From Flavobacteriaceae bacterium (GTDB lineage: Bacteria; Bacteroidota; Bacteroidia; Flavobacteriales; Flavobacteriaceae): 40,011 nt of DNA. This document shows positions 31,444-39,813 of this stretch, piece by piece. The translations under genes were made by a program, and so were the position numbers. The DNA lies in NCBI GenBank assembly GCA_014239275.1, contig JAAZZF010000044.1, positions 1 to 40,011 on the forward strand, given 5' to 3'. Every line of letters starts with the position of its first letter. Position 1 is the stretch's first letter. The notes under the pieces are model-generated. The model worked only from the letters and a program-made list of their open reading frames with translations. It was not told the DNA's origin and ran no database searches.

Positions 31444-34215
31444 ATGAAATTTAAATTTTATTTATCTAGTCTAATTTTATTATTAACCACTTTTATGATG
31501 GTTAATGCCCAAAACAACACAGTAAACGGTAAGATTACTGATGGTGTTGATGGACTATCTGGAGTTAATGTTATTATTCAGGGTACAAATACTGGAGTAT
31601 CAACTGATGATAATGGAGTTTTTATTTTATCTTCAGATAAAGATCTCCCTTGGACGTTAGAAATAAGTTCAATAGGTTTTCAAGGACAAAATCTTGTGGT
31701 TAACTCCACATCTCAAGTGATTTCTATATCACTAAGTTCTGGTGAAGAACTTGATGAAGTTGTAATTTCTGGATCTAGAAAACCAGAAAAATCTATCAAT
31801 GCTGCTTCATCTATTACAGTTATTGGAACCAAAGAAATAGAAAATAAATCAGTTTTTAATTCTTTAAGTCTAGTTGATGATGTTGCAGGTCTTCAAGTTG
31901 ATAGACAAGGAGCTAATAAACTAAATATTACATTAAGAGATGATGTAGATTTACTTACTACATCAACCCTAGTAATGCAAGATTATAGAGCATTGAATTT
32001 AACTGGTGTAGATGTTTTTGATAGTAACGCTTCTAATCTCAGTAGTATTGACCTAGAAAGAGTTGAGGTTGTACTTGGGCCTGCGTCTGCATTATATGGT
32101 CCTGGCGTTGGAGCTGGTGTTGTACATTTTCTAAGTAAAGATCCCTTCAAGTATCCTGGTACTACTTTACAAATTCAAGGAGGTGCAATTTCCAATGGTG
32201 GATCTATGTTATCTAAGGGTAATTTTAATATGTATAACATGAATTTCAGACACGCTACTAGCAATGAAGCTCAAACTCTTGGATATAAATTAAATTTAAA
32301 ATATTCTGAAAACAAAAATTTTGATTTTCCTGAAAATACTTTAGCACAATATCCTGATAATGTAGTTGATGCCACTTCAGGAGAAGTTGTTAGAACAATT
32401 GGTAACAAGAATGTAGAAAGATCCTCATCTAGAGGAGTTGATGCTTCTATATACTACAGACCTTCAAACAATTTTTCTTTAACAACAGTAGCTGGTATAA
32501 GTGAAGTTTCTGACAATATTTTTCTTCAAGCAACTGGAGAGAACCGTGCTACACAAAGACAAGCCTTTATACAAACTCGTCTTCAATCAAATAATTTGTT
32601 TGTTCAGTGGAACTATATGGGCATACAACCACATAAAAGTGATAATAATAGATCTTTTATATATAGAACCGGTAAAACAGCCGGTGTTGCCAGTACGCAA
32701 TCTCAATTACAAGTTCAATATGAACTAGCTTTTGATAAGTTAAACACAGATATGACTGTAGGTGTTGAACATAAATTTGCAACTTTTGAAACTAACGGGC
32801 AAGTTTATGGTAGATATGAAGACGTAGATGATTACAGAGTTTATGGAGCTTATTTTTCTACTAAAACTGATCTAAGTGATAAGTTAAATTTACAATTAGC
32901 TGGTAGGTATGATAAATTCCCAGCAATTGGTGAAAATTCATTTTCTCCTAGAGTTGCTTTAGTTTACAAGCCATCCCAAAGACATAGTTTGAGATTAACA
33001 TTTAACAAAGCTTTTGTTCCAGATCCAGCACTTTACTTATTTGTTGATACACAAGTACAAAATTTGCCGGGAGGATATGGAAATGTATGGATTTTAGGTA
33101 ATAGAGATGCTCAAACTTTTAATAATGTTAGAACCAGTTGGTTATTTGGTGGTGGAGCTGTTCCTTCTAATCCCGGAATTGGAATGTCCCACGCAACGTT
33201 ATTTGGTGTACTAGCTGGGGCTGTAGCTCCACTTTTACCAGGAACTCTATTACAAGGCTTTGTTCCATTTTTAACCAGCACGACCACTCTAGCTGCGGTA
33301 GCTGGAACTGGTGGTTTTACAACTGGTATGTTATTTGATATTAGTGGAAATCCTTTTGGTCCTCTTACAAATAGTGATAAATCTACTTTAGGAGAAGAAA
33401 CTCATTATGAACTTGGATACAAAGGAATGCTTTCTGATAATTTTTCTTTTAATTTTAATGTATACAACTCTATAAAAGAAAATTTTGTTGCACAAATGCA
33501 GGTAAGTCCACTTGTAGCATTGCCAACTTTAGCAACAGATTTTGCTGGAACTGTTGGACCAATGTTTTATAACTACGCACTTAATACAATATTCCCTACA
33601 ATGGGATTACCTGCTGCGTATGGGCCTACTATAGCAGCTCAATTAGGAACTGCAATGACAAATACAATGGCAGGTGCTGCTATTCAAGCTGGATTAACCG
33701 GTGCTGTTGGAGTAGTAGAAAGTGATCAAGCACCTGGTGGAGAACCTAGTATTATGTTTGGGTGGAAAAATTTTGGTAGAGTAAGTTACTGGGGCTTTGA
33801 AAGTGGAGTGAAGTGGAGAGCAAACGACAACTTAACTTTATGGGGAAACTATTCAAGTGTAAGTCAAACAACTTTTAGACAAGATGCTTTAGGATCCTTA
33901 CTTGAAACAGGAAGTTATAGCTTAAACCATGCTAAAGAGAGAGTAAAAGCTGGATTTGTATATGATAATGGAAGAAAATGGAATTTAGGAATGAGTTATA
34001 AATATGATGGAGGTTATGAGGCTAGTAAGGGCCAATTTTACTCTGGACTAGTTGACAAAAGAAATGTGATAGATGCTAATATAGGTTTTGATATTAACAC
34101 TAAAACTTTAATAGGGTTAAATATTTATAACTTAACCGATACAAAGTATAGTATCTTCCCTAACATGCCACTATTAGGTAGACAAATGATTCTAACTTTA
34201 AAACATGATTTTTAA
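31444..34215 (+). CDS. TonB-dependent receptor with unusually hydrophobic inserts
   Basis: Outer-membrane receptor of 923 residues: signal peptide (about 1-22, ending VNAQ), CarboxypepD_reg-like domain (about 25-95, GKITDGVDGLSGVNVIIQGT), plug domain (LDEVVISGSRKPEKS, then IDLERVEVVLGPASALYGPG), and a 22-strand-type barrel ending ...ILTLKHDF. Energised by TonB-ExbBD, it would import a ligand into the periplasm. Two inserts, residues of about 562-640 and 685-760, are rich in Ala, Gly, Leu, Thr and Pro and contain almost no charged residues, unlike normal extracellular loops. No SusD-like gene follows. Together with its neighbours this suggests uptake of a lipophilic compound. Confidence 0.92.
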   Translation: MKFKFYLSSLILLLTTFMMVNAQNNTVNGKITDGVDGLSGVNVIIQGTNTGVSTDDNGVFILSSDKDLPWTLEISSIGFQGQNLVVNSTSQVISISLSSGEELDEVVISGSRKPEKSINAASSITVIGTKEIENKSVFNSLSLVDDVAGLQVDRQGANKLNITLRDDVDLLTTSTLVMQDYRALNLTGVDVFDSNASNLSSIDLERVEVVLGPASALYGPGVGAGVVHFLSKDPFKYPGTTLQIQGGAISNGGSMLSKGNFNMYNMNFRHATSNEAQTLGYKLNLKYSENKNFDFPENTLAQYPDNVVDATSGEVVRTIGNKNVERSSSRGVDASIYYRPSNNFSLTTVAGISEVSDNIFLQATGENRATQRQAFIQTRLQSNNLFVQWNYMGIQPHKSDNNRSFIYRTGKTAGVASTQSQLQVQYELAFDKLNTDMTVGVEHKFATFETNGQVYGRYEDVDDYRVYGAYFSTKTDLSDKLNLQLAGRYDKFPAIGENSFSPRVALVYKPSQRHSLRLTFNKAFVPDPALYLFVDTQVQNLPGGYGNVWILGNRDAQTFNNVRTSWLFGGGAVPSNPGIGMSHATLFGVLAGAVAPLLPGTLLQGFVPFLTSTTTLAAVAGTGGFTTGMLFDISGNPFGPLTNSDKSTLGEETHYELGYKGMLSDNFSFNFNVYNSIKENFVAQMQVSPLVALPTLATDFAGTVGPMFYNYALNTIFPTMGLPAAYGPTIAAQLGTAMTNTMAGAAIQAGLTGAVGVVESDQAPGGEPSIMFGWKNFGRVSYWGFESGVKWRANDNLTLWGNYSSVSQTTFRQDALGSLLETGSYSLNHAKERVKAGFVYDNGRKWNLGMSYKYDGGYEASKGQFYSGLVDKRNVIDANIGFDINTKTLIGLNIYNLTDTKYSIFPNMPLLGRQMILTLKHDF

Positions 34216-34236
34216 AATAAGATCATAATATTTTTT

Positions 34237-34268
34237 AAAAAAAGAGCAAGTAATATTGCTCTTTTTTT
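34237..34268 (+). terminator. Intrinsic terminator after the TonB receptor gene
   Basis: AAAAAAAGAGCAA (34237-34249) pairs perfectly with TTGCTCTTTTTTT (34256-34268) around the loop GTAATA. The stem ends in a seven-T run. It lies 21 bases after the receptor stop codon. Confidence 0.88.
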
Positions 34269-34341
34269 ATTTTAAAAATCAATATTTAAATTTTATATTA
34301 AAAAAATAATTAGGATATTTATACTACTATAATTTTTCAAA

Positions 34342-35319
34342 ATGAATAAGCCAAATTTTATAAATGAACTAAACATACCTGCAGTAGCTGCTCCAATGTT
34401 TTTAATCTCTGGACCTGAGATTGTAATAGAATGTTGTAAAAATGGTATTGTTGGAACTTTTCCTGCATTAAACCAAAGAACAAGTGAAGGTTTTGAAGAG
34501 TGGGTAATTGAAATAAAAACAGAATTAGATAACTATGAAAAGGAAACGGGGATAAAACCTGCTCCATTTGGCGTTAATCTAATTGTTCATCAAACAAATC
34601 CAAGGGTTAAAAAAGATCTTTCTATTTGTATAAAACATAAAGTACCTATAATAATAACTTCTTTAGGTGCTGTTAGTCAGCTTGTTAATGCAGTTCATTC
34701 ATATGGAGGACTAGTTTTTCATGATGTAATTAAAAAAAGACATGCTGAAAAAGCTGCAGAAGCTGGAGTAGATGGTTTGATTTTAGTTGCTGCTGGAGCT
34801 GGAGGGCATGGAGGAACATTAAATCCAATGCCATTTATTTCTGAAGTAAGAAGTTTTTTTGATAAGACTATTTTACTTTCAGGATGTATTAGTTCAGGAA
34901 GAGATATTGCTTCAGCAATTCAAATGGGCGCAGACTTAGCTTATCTAGGTACCCGGTTTATAAATACTTTGGAGAGTAAAGCGGATGAAAAATATAAGGA
35001 AATGATAATAAACTCAAAAGCTGGTGATATTGTATATACAGCTGCTGTTTCAGGAGTTAATGCAAATTTTCTTCGTCAGAGCTTAGAATCCATGGGAATT
35101 ACGGAAGAAATGTGGGGCAATACTAAAAAAATTAATTTTGGTGATGAGTTAGATGCAGCTCAGGCAGAAGCAAAAGCTTGGAAAACAATTTGGTCTGCTG
35201 GTCAAGGTGTTTCATCTATAGAGGATTGTCCATCAACAAAAGATCTAATAGATAGACTTAAAAAAGAATTTATTGATTCAATAAAAAATCAAGGTAAGGT
35301 TTTAGAAAAATTTTCATAA
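34342..35319 (+). CDS. Nitronate monooxygenase-like FMN enzyme (possibly IpdC-like reductase)
   Basis: FMN TIM-barrel protein of 325 residues. VAAPMFLISGPEIVIECCKNG at the N-terminus, LILVAAGAGGHGGTLNPMP as the phosphate-binding loop with His, LSGCISSGRDIASAIQMGAD and YLGTRFINTLES are conserved in the nitronate monooxygenase / 2-nitropropane dioxygenase family. Members embedded in lipid and steroid clusters, such as IpdC of ring C/D steroid degradation, act as reductases on CoA intermediates, not on nitronates. The surrounding acyl-CoA genes make that alternative attractive, but it cannot be settled by eye. Its 3' end overlaps the convergent acetoacetyl-CoA ligase gene by 31 bases. Confidence 0.85.
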   Translation: MNKPNFINELNIPAVAAPMFLISGPEIVIECCKNGIVGTFPALNQRTSEGFEEWVIEIKTELDNYEKETGIKPAPFGVNLIVHQTNPRVKKDLSICIKHKVPIIITSLGAVSQLVNAVHSYGGLVFHDVIKKRHAEKAAEAGVDGLILVAAGAGGHGGTLNPMPFISEVRSFFDKTILLSGCISSGRDIASAIQMGADLAYLGTRFINTLESKADEKYKEMIINSKAGDIVYTAAVSGVNANFLRQSLESMGITEEMWGNTKKINFGDELDAAQAEAKAWKTIWSAGQGVSSIEDCPSTKDLIDRLKKEFIDSIKNQGKVLEKFS

Positions 35320-37163
35320 AATTCTACAAACCAATCTAAAGATTTAGGGTTTCTTAAAGAATCTTTACTGACAACATCATTTTGATTTTTACCCATCAAT
35401 ATCTTCTTTATAGGTACTTCAACTTTTTTTCCACTTATAGTATAAGGAATATCAGGAGTTTGAAAAAATAAATCCGGAACATGCCTTGGAGAACATTTTA
35501 ATCTAATGACAGATTTTAGTTCATCATAATTAATTTTTGATGAAGATTTTACAAAAAGAATTAACTTATTCTTATTACTATCATCTACATGAATTATTAA
35601 ACTGTCTTCAACATAGTATAGGTCTTTAATAGCACTATATATCTCTGAAGTGCCTATCCTCACTCCGAATCTATTTAAAGTTGAATCAGAGCGCCCATGA
35701 ACAATAATTCCACCATTTAATGTCTCTGTAACCCAATCTCCGTGGTTCCAAATTTTATTAAATTTTGAAAAATAACTTTTTTTATATTTTTCATCATTAA
35801 TATCATTCCAAAAAAATACAGGCATTGAAATTAATGGCTTAGTCAAAACAAGTTCACCCATTTTATTCTTAATTTCTTTTGCATTATCATTCCAAACTTC
35901 AACAGATGCGCCTAACATTTTACATTGAATTTCTCCAGGAATAACATCCAAATCTAAATTTCCTCCAATAAATGCTGTACAAACATCAGTTCCTCCACTT
36001 AAAGAAACAATATGAGCATCAGGAAAAAGTTTATTTAATCCTATGTTGGTTTCTTTAAATAATGGTGAACCTGTAGAGCCTATAGTTATTAAATTAGACA
36101 AATCATGAGAAACTAACTCTTTTGGAAGGTTAGATAATAGATTTTGAAAAAAGACTGCTCCATGTCCAAAATGGTTAATTTTTGCTTTTTTAGCAAATCT
36201 CCAAAGTACTCCGTTGTCAGGGTATATAGGTGATCCATTGTAAATACATAAAGTAGATCCTATTAAAAGGCTGCTCAAAGAATAATTCCACATCATCCAT
36301 CCAGTAGTTGAATACCAAAAGTATGTATCAGCATTAGAAACATTTTGATGAATTGACAAGGCTTTATAATGTTCTAATATCATCCCTCCTGTTCTATGTG
36401 TAATTGCCTTAGGTTTTCCAGTAGTTCCTGAAGAAAATAAAATCCAAATTGGATGATCAAAATCAACTGATATAAAATTTAAATTTATCTTTTTTAAATT
36501 ATTAGTAAATGTTGATTTAGTATTTAAGTCTAAAATACCAGAAATTGATTTTATTGAACTTTTAAGTTTTTTAACTTTTGAATCTAAAGAAAAAATTTTC
36601 CCATTATACATATATTCTGAGTGATAAAACAAGAATTTTGGTTGAATCTGGTTAAATCTATCGTAAACAGAATCATAACCAAAATCCGGTGAACAAGATG
36701 ACCAAATTGCTCCAAGTGAATTCACTGCTAAAAAAGCTGCTACAACTTCAGGAGTATTGGAACAATATCCTACTACCCTATCACCTAATTTTACATTGTT
36801 TTTAATTAAAATTTCTTGGAATTCTAAAGTCTTCATCTTCAATGATTCCCAAGAAATTTCAAGATACTTTCCGTTTTCATCTTGATATTTAATTGCTGGA
36901 GTTTTTAATTTGTGATTTCTAAAAATATTCTTAGAATAACTAATCTTTGAATTCACAAACCAAAGAGTCTTAATAAAATTTTTATTGAATTTATAAATTG
37001 TTGTTGGAGGTTTATCAAATTCTATTTTAAAAAATTTGACGATTGACCCCCAAAAATCAGATATTTCATTAATACTCCAATTATGTAAATCATTATAGGA
37101 TTTAAAGTTTAATTTATTATTTGATTTTAGAAATTCTTTATACTTTGATAATATCGATTTCAA
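35289..37163 (-). CDS. Acetoacetate--CoA ligase
   Basis: ANL-superfamily ligase of 624 residues that converts acetoacetate to acetoacetyl-CoA. SYNDLHNWSINEISDFW is the family N-terminal region, LFSSGTTGKPKAITHRTGG the P-loop, WYSTTGWMMWN the AACS/ACS motif, GRSDSTLNRFGVRIGTSEIY the A8 region and ISGKKVEVPIKK the A10 lysine region. The start is TTG at 37163: an in-frame TAG lies two codons upstream and no Met occurs before residue 109. The protein thus lacks roughly the first 15-20 residues common in the family. It would return a ketone-body product of degradation to central metabolism. Confidence 0.9.
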   Translation of the reverse strand: MKSILSKYKEFLKSNNKLNFKSYNDLHNWSINEISDFWGSIVKFFKIEFDKPPTTIYKFNKNFIKTLWFVNSKISYSKNIFRNHKLKTPAIKYQDENGKYLEISWESLKMKTLEFQEILIKNNVKLGDRVVGYCSNTPEVVAAFLAVNSLGAIWSSCSPDFGYDSVYDRFNQIQPKFLFYHSEYMYNGKIFSLDSKVKKLKSSIKSISGILDLNTKSTFTNNLKKINLNFISVDFDHPIWILFSSGTTGKPKAITHRTGGMILEHYKALSIHQNVSNADTYFWYSTTGWMMWNYSLSSLLIGSTLCIYNGSPIYPDNGVLWRFAKKAKINHFGHGAVFFQNLLSNLPKELVSHDLSNLITIGSTGSPLFKETNIGLNKLFPDAHIVSLSGGTDVCTAFIGGNLDLDVIPGEIQCKMLGASVEVWNDNAKEIKNKMGELVLTKPLISMPVFFWNDINDEKYKKSYFSKFNKIWNHGDWVTETLNGGIIVHGRSDSTLNRFGVRIGTSEIYSAIKDLYYVEDSLIIHVDDSNKNKLILFVKSSSKINYDELKSVIRLKCSPRHVPDLFFQTPDIPYTISGKKVEVPIKKILMGKNQNDVVSKDSLRNPKSLDWFVEFYENFSKTLP

Positions 37164-37192
37164 ACCCTACTATTTATATTAATAAAAGTTAC

Positions 37193-37217
37193 TTCAGTAT
37201 AAAGCTAATATACTGAA
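37193..37217. promoter_or_regulatory. Inverted repeat upstream of the acetoacetyl-CoA ligase gene
   Basis: TTCAGTATA (37193-37201) and TATACTGAA (37209-37217) are perfect 9-base arms around AAGCTAA. It lies 29 bases upstream of the ligase start and 22 bases beyond the end of the upstream membrane-protein gene. No long T-run follows, so an operator is as likely as a terminator. Confidence 0.45.
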
Positions 37218-37239
37218 CCTTATTATTATAAAAGAAAAA

Positions 37240-37599
37240 TTAACTAAGTAAAAAATAGACAGAAATTACAAAAAACAAGCCGTGAAGCATAGCTATTTTT
37301 AAATCTCTAGTTTGCTTTAAATAAAATGAAATAATAACAGCAAAAGCAACTAAGAAATGAAAAACTGAATAAACAATTAAAAAAGGATCATGTAGTGTTT
37401 CAATATGAAAATTTATAACAATATAAATAGCAAATACACCAATAGAAAATGCAGAAGCTCCGTACATTCTAGCGGTAGTAATTAAACTGTTAGTAGCTTT
37501 TTTATATGCACCCATTAGTTTAGGATTAATTAAAAGAATTGAACCTACTAGCAATTCCATAAGACCCGTAATAATTATAAATATTTTCATGATTTTCAT
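37240..37599 (-). CDS. Small four-helix membrane protein
   Basis: Protein of 119 residues with four predicted membrane segments: about 5-24 (IFIIITGLMELLVGSILLI), 47-64 (ASAFSIGVFAIYIVINF), 74-92 (FLIVYSVFHFLVAFAVIIS) and 102-118 (AMLHGLFFVISVYFLL). Short polar loops contain NPKLMGAYKKA and TTARMYGAS. The N-terminal part recalls DUF4345-like small membrane proteins, but this is weak. A second ATG nine bases into the gene could be the start. It lies upstream of, and in the same direction as, the acetoacetyl-CoA ligase gene. Function unknown. Confidence 0.7.
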   Translation of the reverse strand: MKIMKIFIIITGLMELLVGSILLINPKLMGAYKKATNSLITTARMYGASAFSIGVFAIYIVINFHIETLHDPFLIVYSVFHFLVAFAVIISFYLKQTRDLKIAMLHGLFFVISVYFLLS

Positions 37600-37658
37600 T
37601 AAGTAATATAGATCATTTTTTTAATATTCTAGTATTATTTTACTATTTTTATAATAAG

Positions 37659-38540
37659 ATGGAACCAGAAAGTATAAGTAAATTAATTCCTGTTATAGTA
37701 CTATTAGTTCTTGGAATTATAGAATCTCTCGGAGGACTATATTTTAATGATAACAGATCAAAAAATGATTTAACTATTGAATTAGTATGTTTAACTATCC
37801 TTCCAACATTAATTCAACCTGCCATTTTAGCTTTTGTTCTATTTATAATGGATTCATGGTTTTATATTTATGAAGACTTTTTTATTAATTCATTTTTTTT
37901 ATGGCATGTTATAGCTTTTTTAATCCTTGATGATCTTACGCAGTATTTATGGCATAGATTTTCACATGAAAATGCATTTATGTGGAAACTTCATAGACCT
38001 CATCATGTTGTAGAAGAAATGGGCGTACTGGTTACCTATAGAAATGCTTTTTTATATTACGCTTTTATGCCAGGAATATGGTTTTCAGGTATCCTAATAT
38101 TCTTAGGAATGACAGAGGTTTTTCTCTATTATCTTCCTATCAAAGTTACGGTAATATTGCTAGCTCATAGTGAAATAAAATGGGATAGATTTTTATATAA
38201 ATATAAAATTTTACATCCATTAGCTTGGATTGTAGAAAGAACTATTTCAACTCCTTGTACTCATTATGCGCATCATGGATTAACTTCCGAAGATGGTGTA
38301 TCAAATCCAAATGGAAACTATGGGAATTTATTGTTTTTTTGGGATGTTTTATTTGGAACAGCCAAGATTACTAGAAAATACCCTACAAAATTTGGAGCAT
38401 GGAATAAAATGAAAGAACCCTGGTATGTTCAATTATTTTTTCCTTTAATTAAATCAAAAGATAGTAGAAGCGAGCTACATTCAATAAAAACCAACGTAGA
38501 TTACGATCCGTCTAAAGACTACAAAGATTTTAGCGTATAA
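37659..38540 (+). CDS. Fatty acid hydroxylase / sterol desaturase family protein
   Basis: Integral membrane di-iron enzyme of 293 residues. Histidine clusters are WHRFSHE (about residue 98), HRPHH (about 112-116), a His in LLAHSEIKWD (about 170) and HYAHHG (from about 202), which together form the eight-His metal site of the superfamily. Hydrophobic segments occur near 8-25, 45-65, 78-92 and 128-165. Members hydroxylate or desaturate sterols, fatty acids, ceramides or carotenoids. The location beside the lipid-catabolism cluster is suggestive but not proof of a shared substrate. The next gene begins 25 bases downstream. Confidence 0.88.
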   Translation: MEPESISKLIPVIVLLVLGIIESLGGLYFNDNRSKNDLTIELVCLTILPTLIQPAILAFVLFIMDSWFYIYEDFFINSFFLWHVIAFLILDDLTQYLWHRFSHENAFMWKLHRPHHVVEEMGVLVTYRNAFLYYAFMPGIWFSGILIFLGMTEVFLYYLPIKVTVILLAHSEIKWDRFLYKYKILHPLAWIVERTISTPCTHYAHHGLTSEDGVSNPNGNYGNLLFFWDVLFGTAKITRKYPTKFGAWNKMKEPWYVQLFFPLIKSKDSRSELHSIKTNVDYDPSKDYKDFSV

Positions 38541-38565
38541 AAAAATCATAATCAATCAAACTAAT

Positions 38566-39798
38566 ATGAATAAAAATTCCTTTACTTTAATAACACTAAT
38601 AACCCTTTTATTAGTTAGTTGTGACACAGGATTCAACAAAACAAAAAAATGTAATATAACCCAAGTAAATGGAACGGACACTTATTGGGCAGAATATTTG
38701 GGACACGACCAAACCATGGATTTTTGGCCAGACAAATTTGTAAATTACTGGATGGTTGTTGTTAATAAAAACGACTTTCCGAATATTGGATTTAAAATTC
38801 AAGGAGAATTTCCAAAAGCAAGATATTTTAGTTACAATGTTTATGGGGAAGATAGAAATTCCACTGCATCCCTATTCGATACACAAATAAAAGCTGAAAA
38901 TTGTTCTGCAAATCCATTCAAAAATCAAGAAAAAGAAACTTCAGTGGACAAAAATCTATATACGCTTTTTGTAGTTCCAGAGTCAGTTTCTGAATTTGAC
39001 AAGAACGATAATGTATTGAAATTTATAGACGGCGAAGAAGAAATTAGCTTAGTTCTCCGATATTATGTTCCATTCGAAGGAGACCGAGCTGGAGTAGGTT
39101 TACCCAAGATTGAAGTATTTGATTTAGACTCAAAAGAGTCTGTAACGATTTCTAAAACAAATAGTTCGTTAATGGTGACTCCACAAATACTAAGTAGAAT
39201 TAATGCTCAGTATTCTCTTCAAATAGATAATAATGTTCGCTTTTATCGGGGTGATCCAACAGGACTTTATCCAAATAACGACAACCAATATGTGCGTACT
39301 TTTTTAAATTACGATGACGATGATGTTTATATTATTAGGTGGAAAGTACCAACCTTTCCACAAAACAGTTCAGAATTTGATAGTGTCGAGGTTCGTTATT
39401 CTTCAATGAATTTAGGAGATAACATTACTAATAATTTTGATGGAATTTACGACACCCAATACAAACTAGATAAAGATGGCTTTGTAACTCTTGTGATTGC
39501 GGATGAAATACCCGAAATAAGAGAAAAAGCAGAAACTGCAGGATATAATTTTATGCCTTGGACTATACCAGGTAACAGGGGATATTTAATATATCGAAAC
39601 CTTTTACCAAAAAAGGGAATCAATGCTGCTTATATATTAAATGGAGTTCCTCTTCCTAGTTTTGAAACGAACCAATCCCATGCAATAACCCATGATGCTA
39701 AGAATTATATTGGAGCTTATGCACCTACTGGTCTTCGGATGACTAAAGATGACTATTTAGCTGATTTTGGAGGTTTTAATCATAAACTCCAAGAGTAA
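38566..39798 (+). CDS. Lipoprotein of unknown function, distantly DUF1214-like
   Basis: Lipoprotein of 410 residues. The signal peptide MNKNSFTLITLITLLLVSC puts lipid-bearing Cys at 19. Residues around PKARYFSYNVYGEDR, then VDKNLYTLFVVPES and EEEISLVLRYYVPFEGDRAG, follow the beta-sandwich pattern of DUF1214-like proteins, but the match is weak. ARG codons are unusual: eight of fourteen are CGN and only four AGA, whereas the ALDH7 gene at 17711 uses AGA for seventeen of nineteen. The codon bias suggests recent acquisition. It lies between the sterol-desaturase-family gene and a possible MBL-fold gene, possibly as one operon. Confidence 0.65.
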   Translation: MNKNSFTLITLITLLLVSCDTGFNKTKKCNITQVNGTDTYWAEYLGHDQTMDFWPDKFVNYWMVVVNKNDFPNIGFKIQGEFPKARYFSYNVYGEDRNSTASLFDTQIKAENCSANPFKNQEKETSVDKNLYTLFVVPESVSEFDKNDNVLKFIDGEEEISLVLRYYVPFEGDRAGVGLPKIEVFDLDSKESVTISKTNSSLMVTPQILSRINAQYSLQIDNNVRFYRGDPTGLYPNNDNQYVRTFLNYDDDDVYIIRWKVPTFPQNSSEFDSVEVRYSSMNLGDNITNNFDGIYDTQYKLDKDGFVTLVIADEIPEIREKAETAGYNFMPWTIPGNRGYLIYRNLLPKKGINAAYILNGVPLPSFETNQSHAITHDAKNYIGAYAPTGLRMTKDDYLADFGGFNHKLQE

Positions 39799-39813
39799 AA
39801 TTAAAATTTCACA

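Noticed and set aside
32501-32728. Plus-strand ORF within the TonB receptor gene
   Set aside because: Out-of-frame shadow of a strongly supported coding region.
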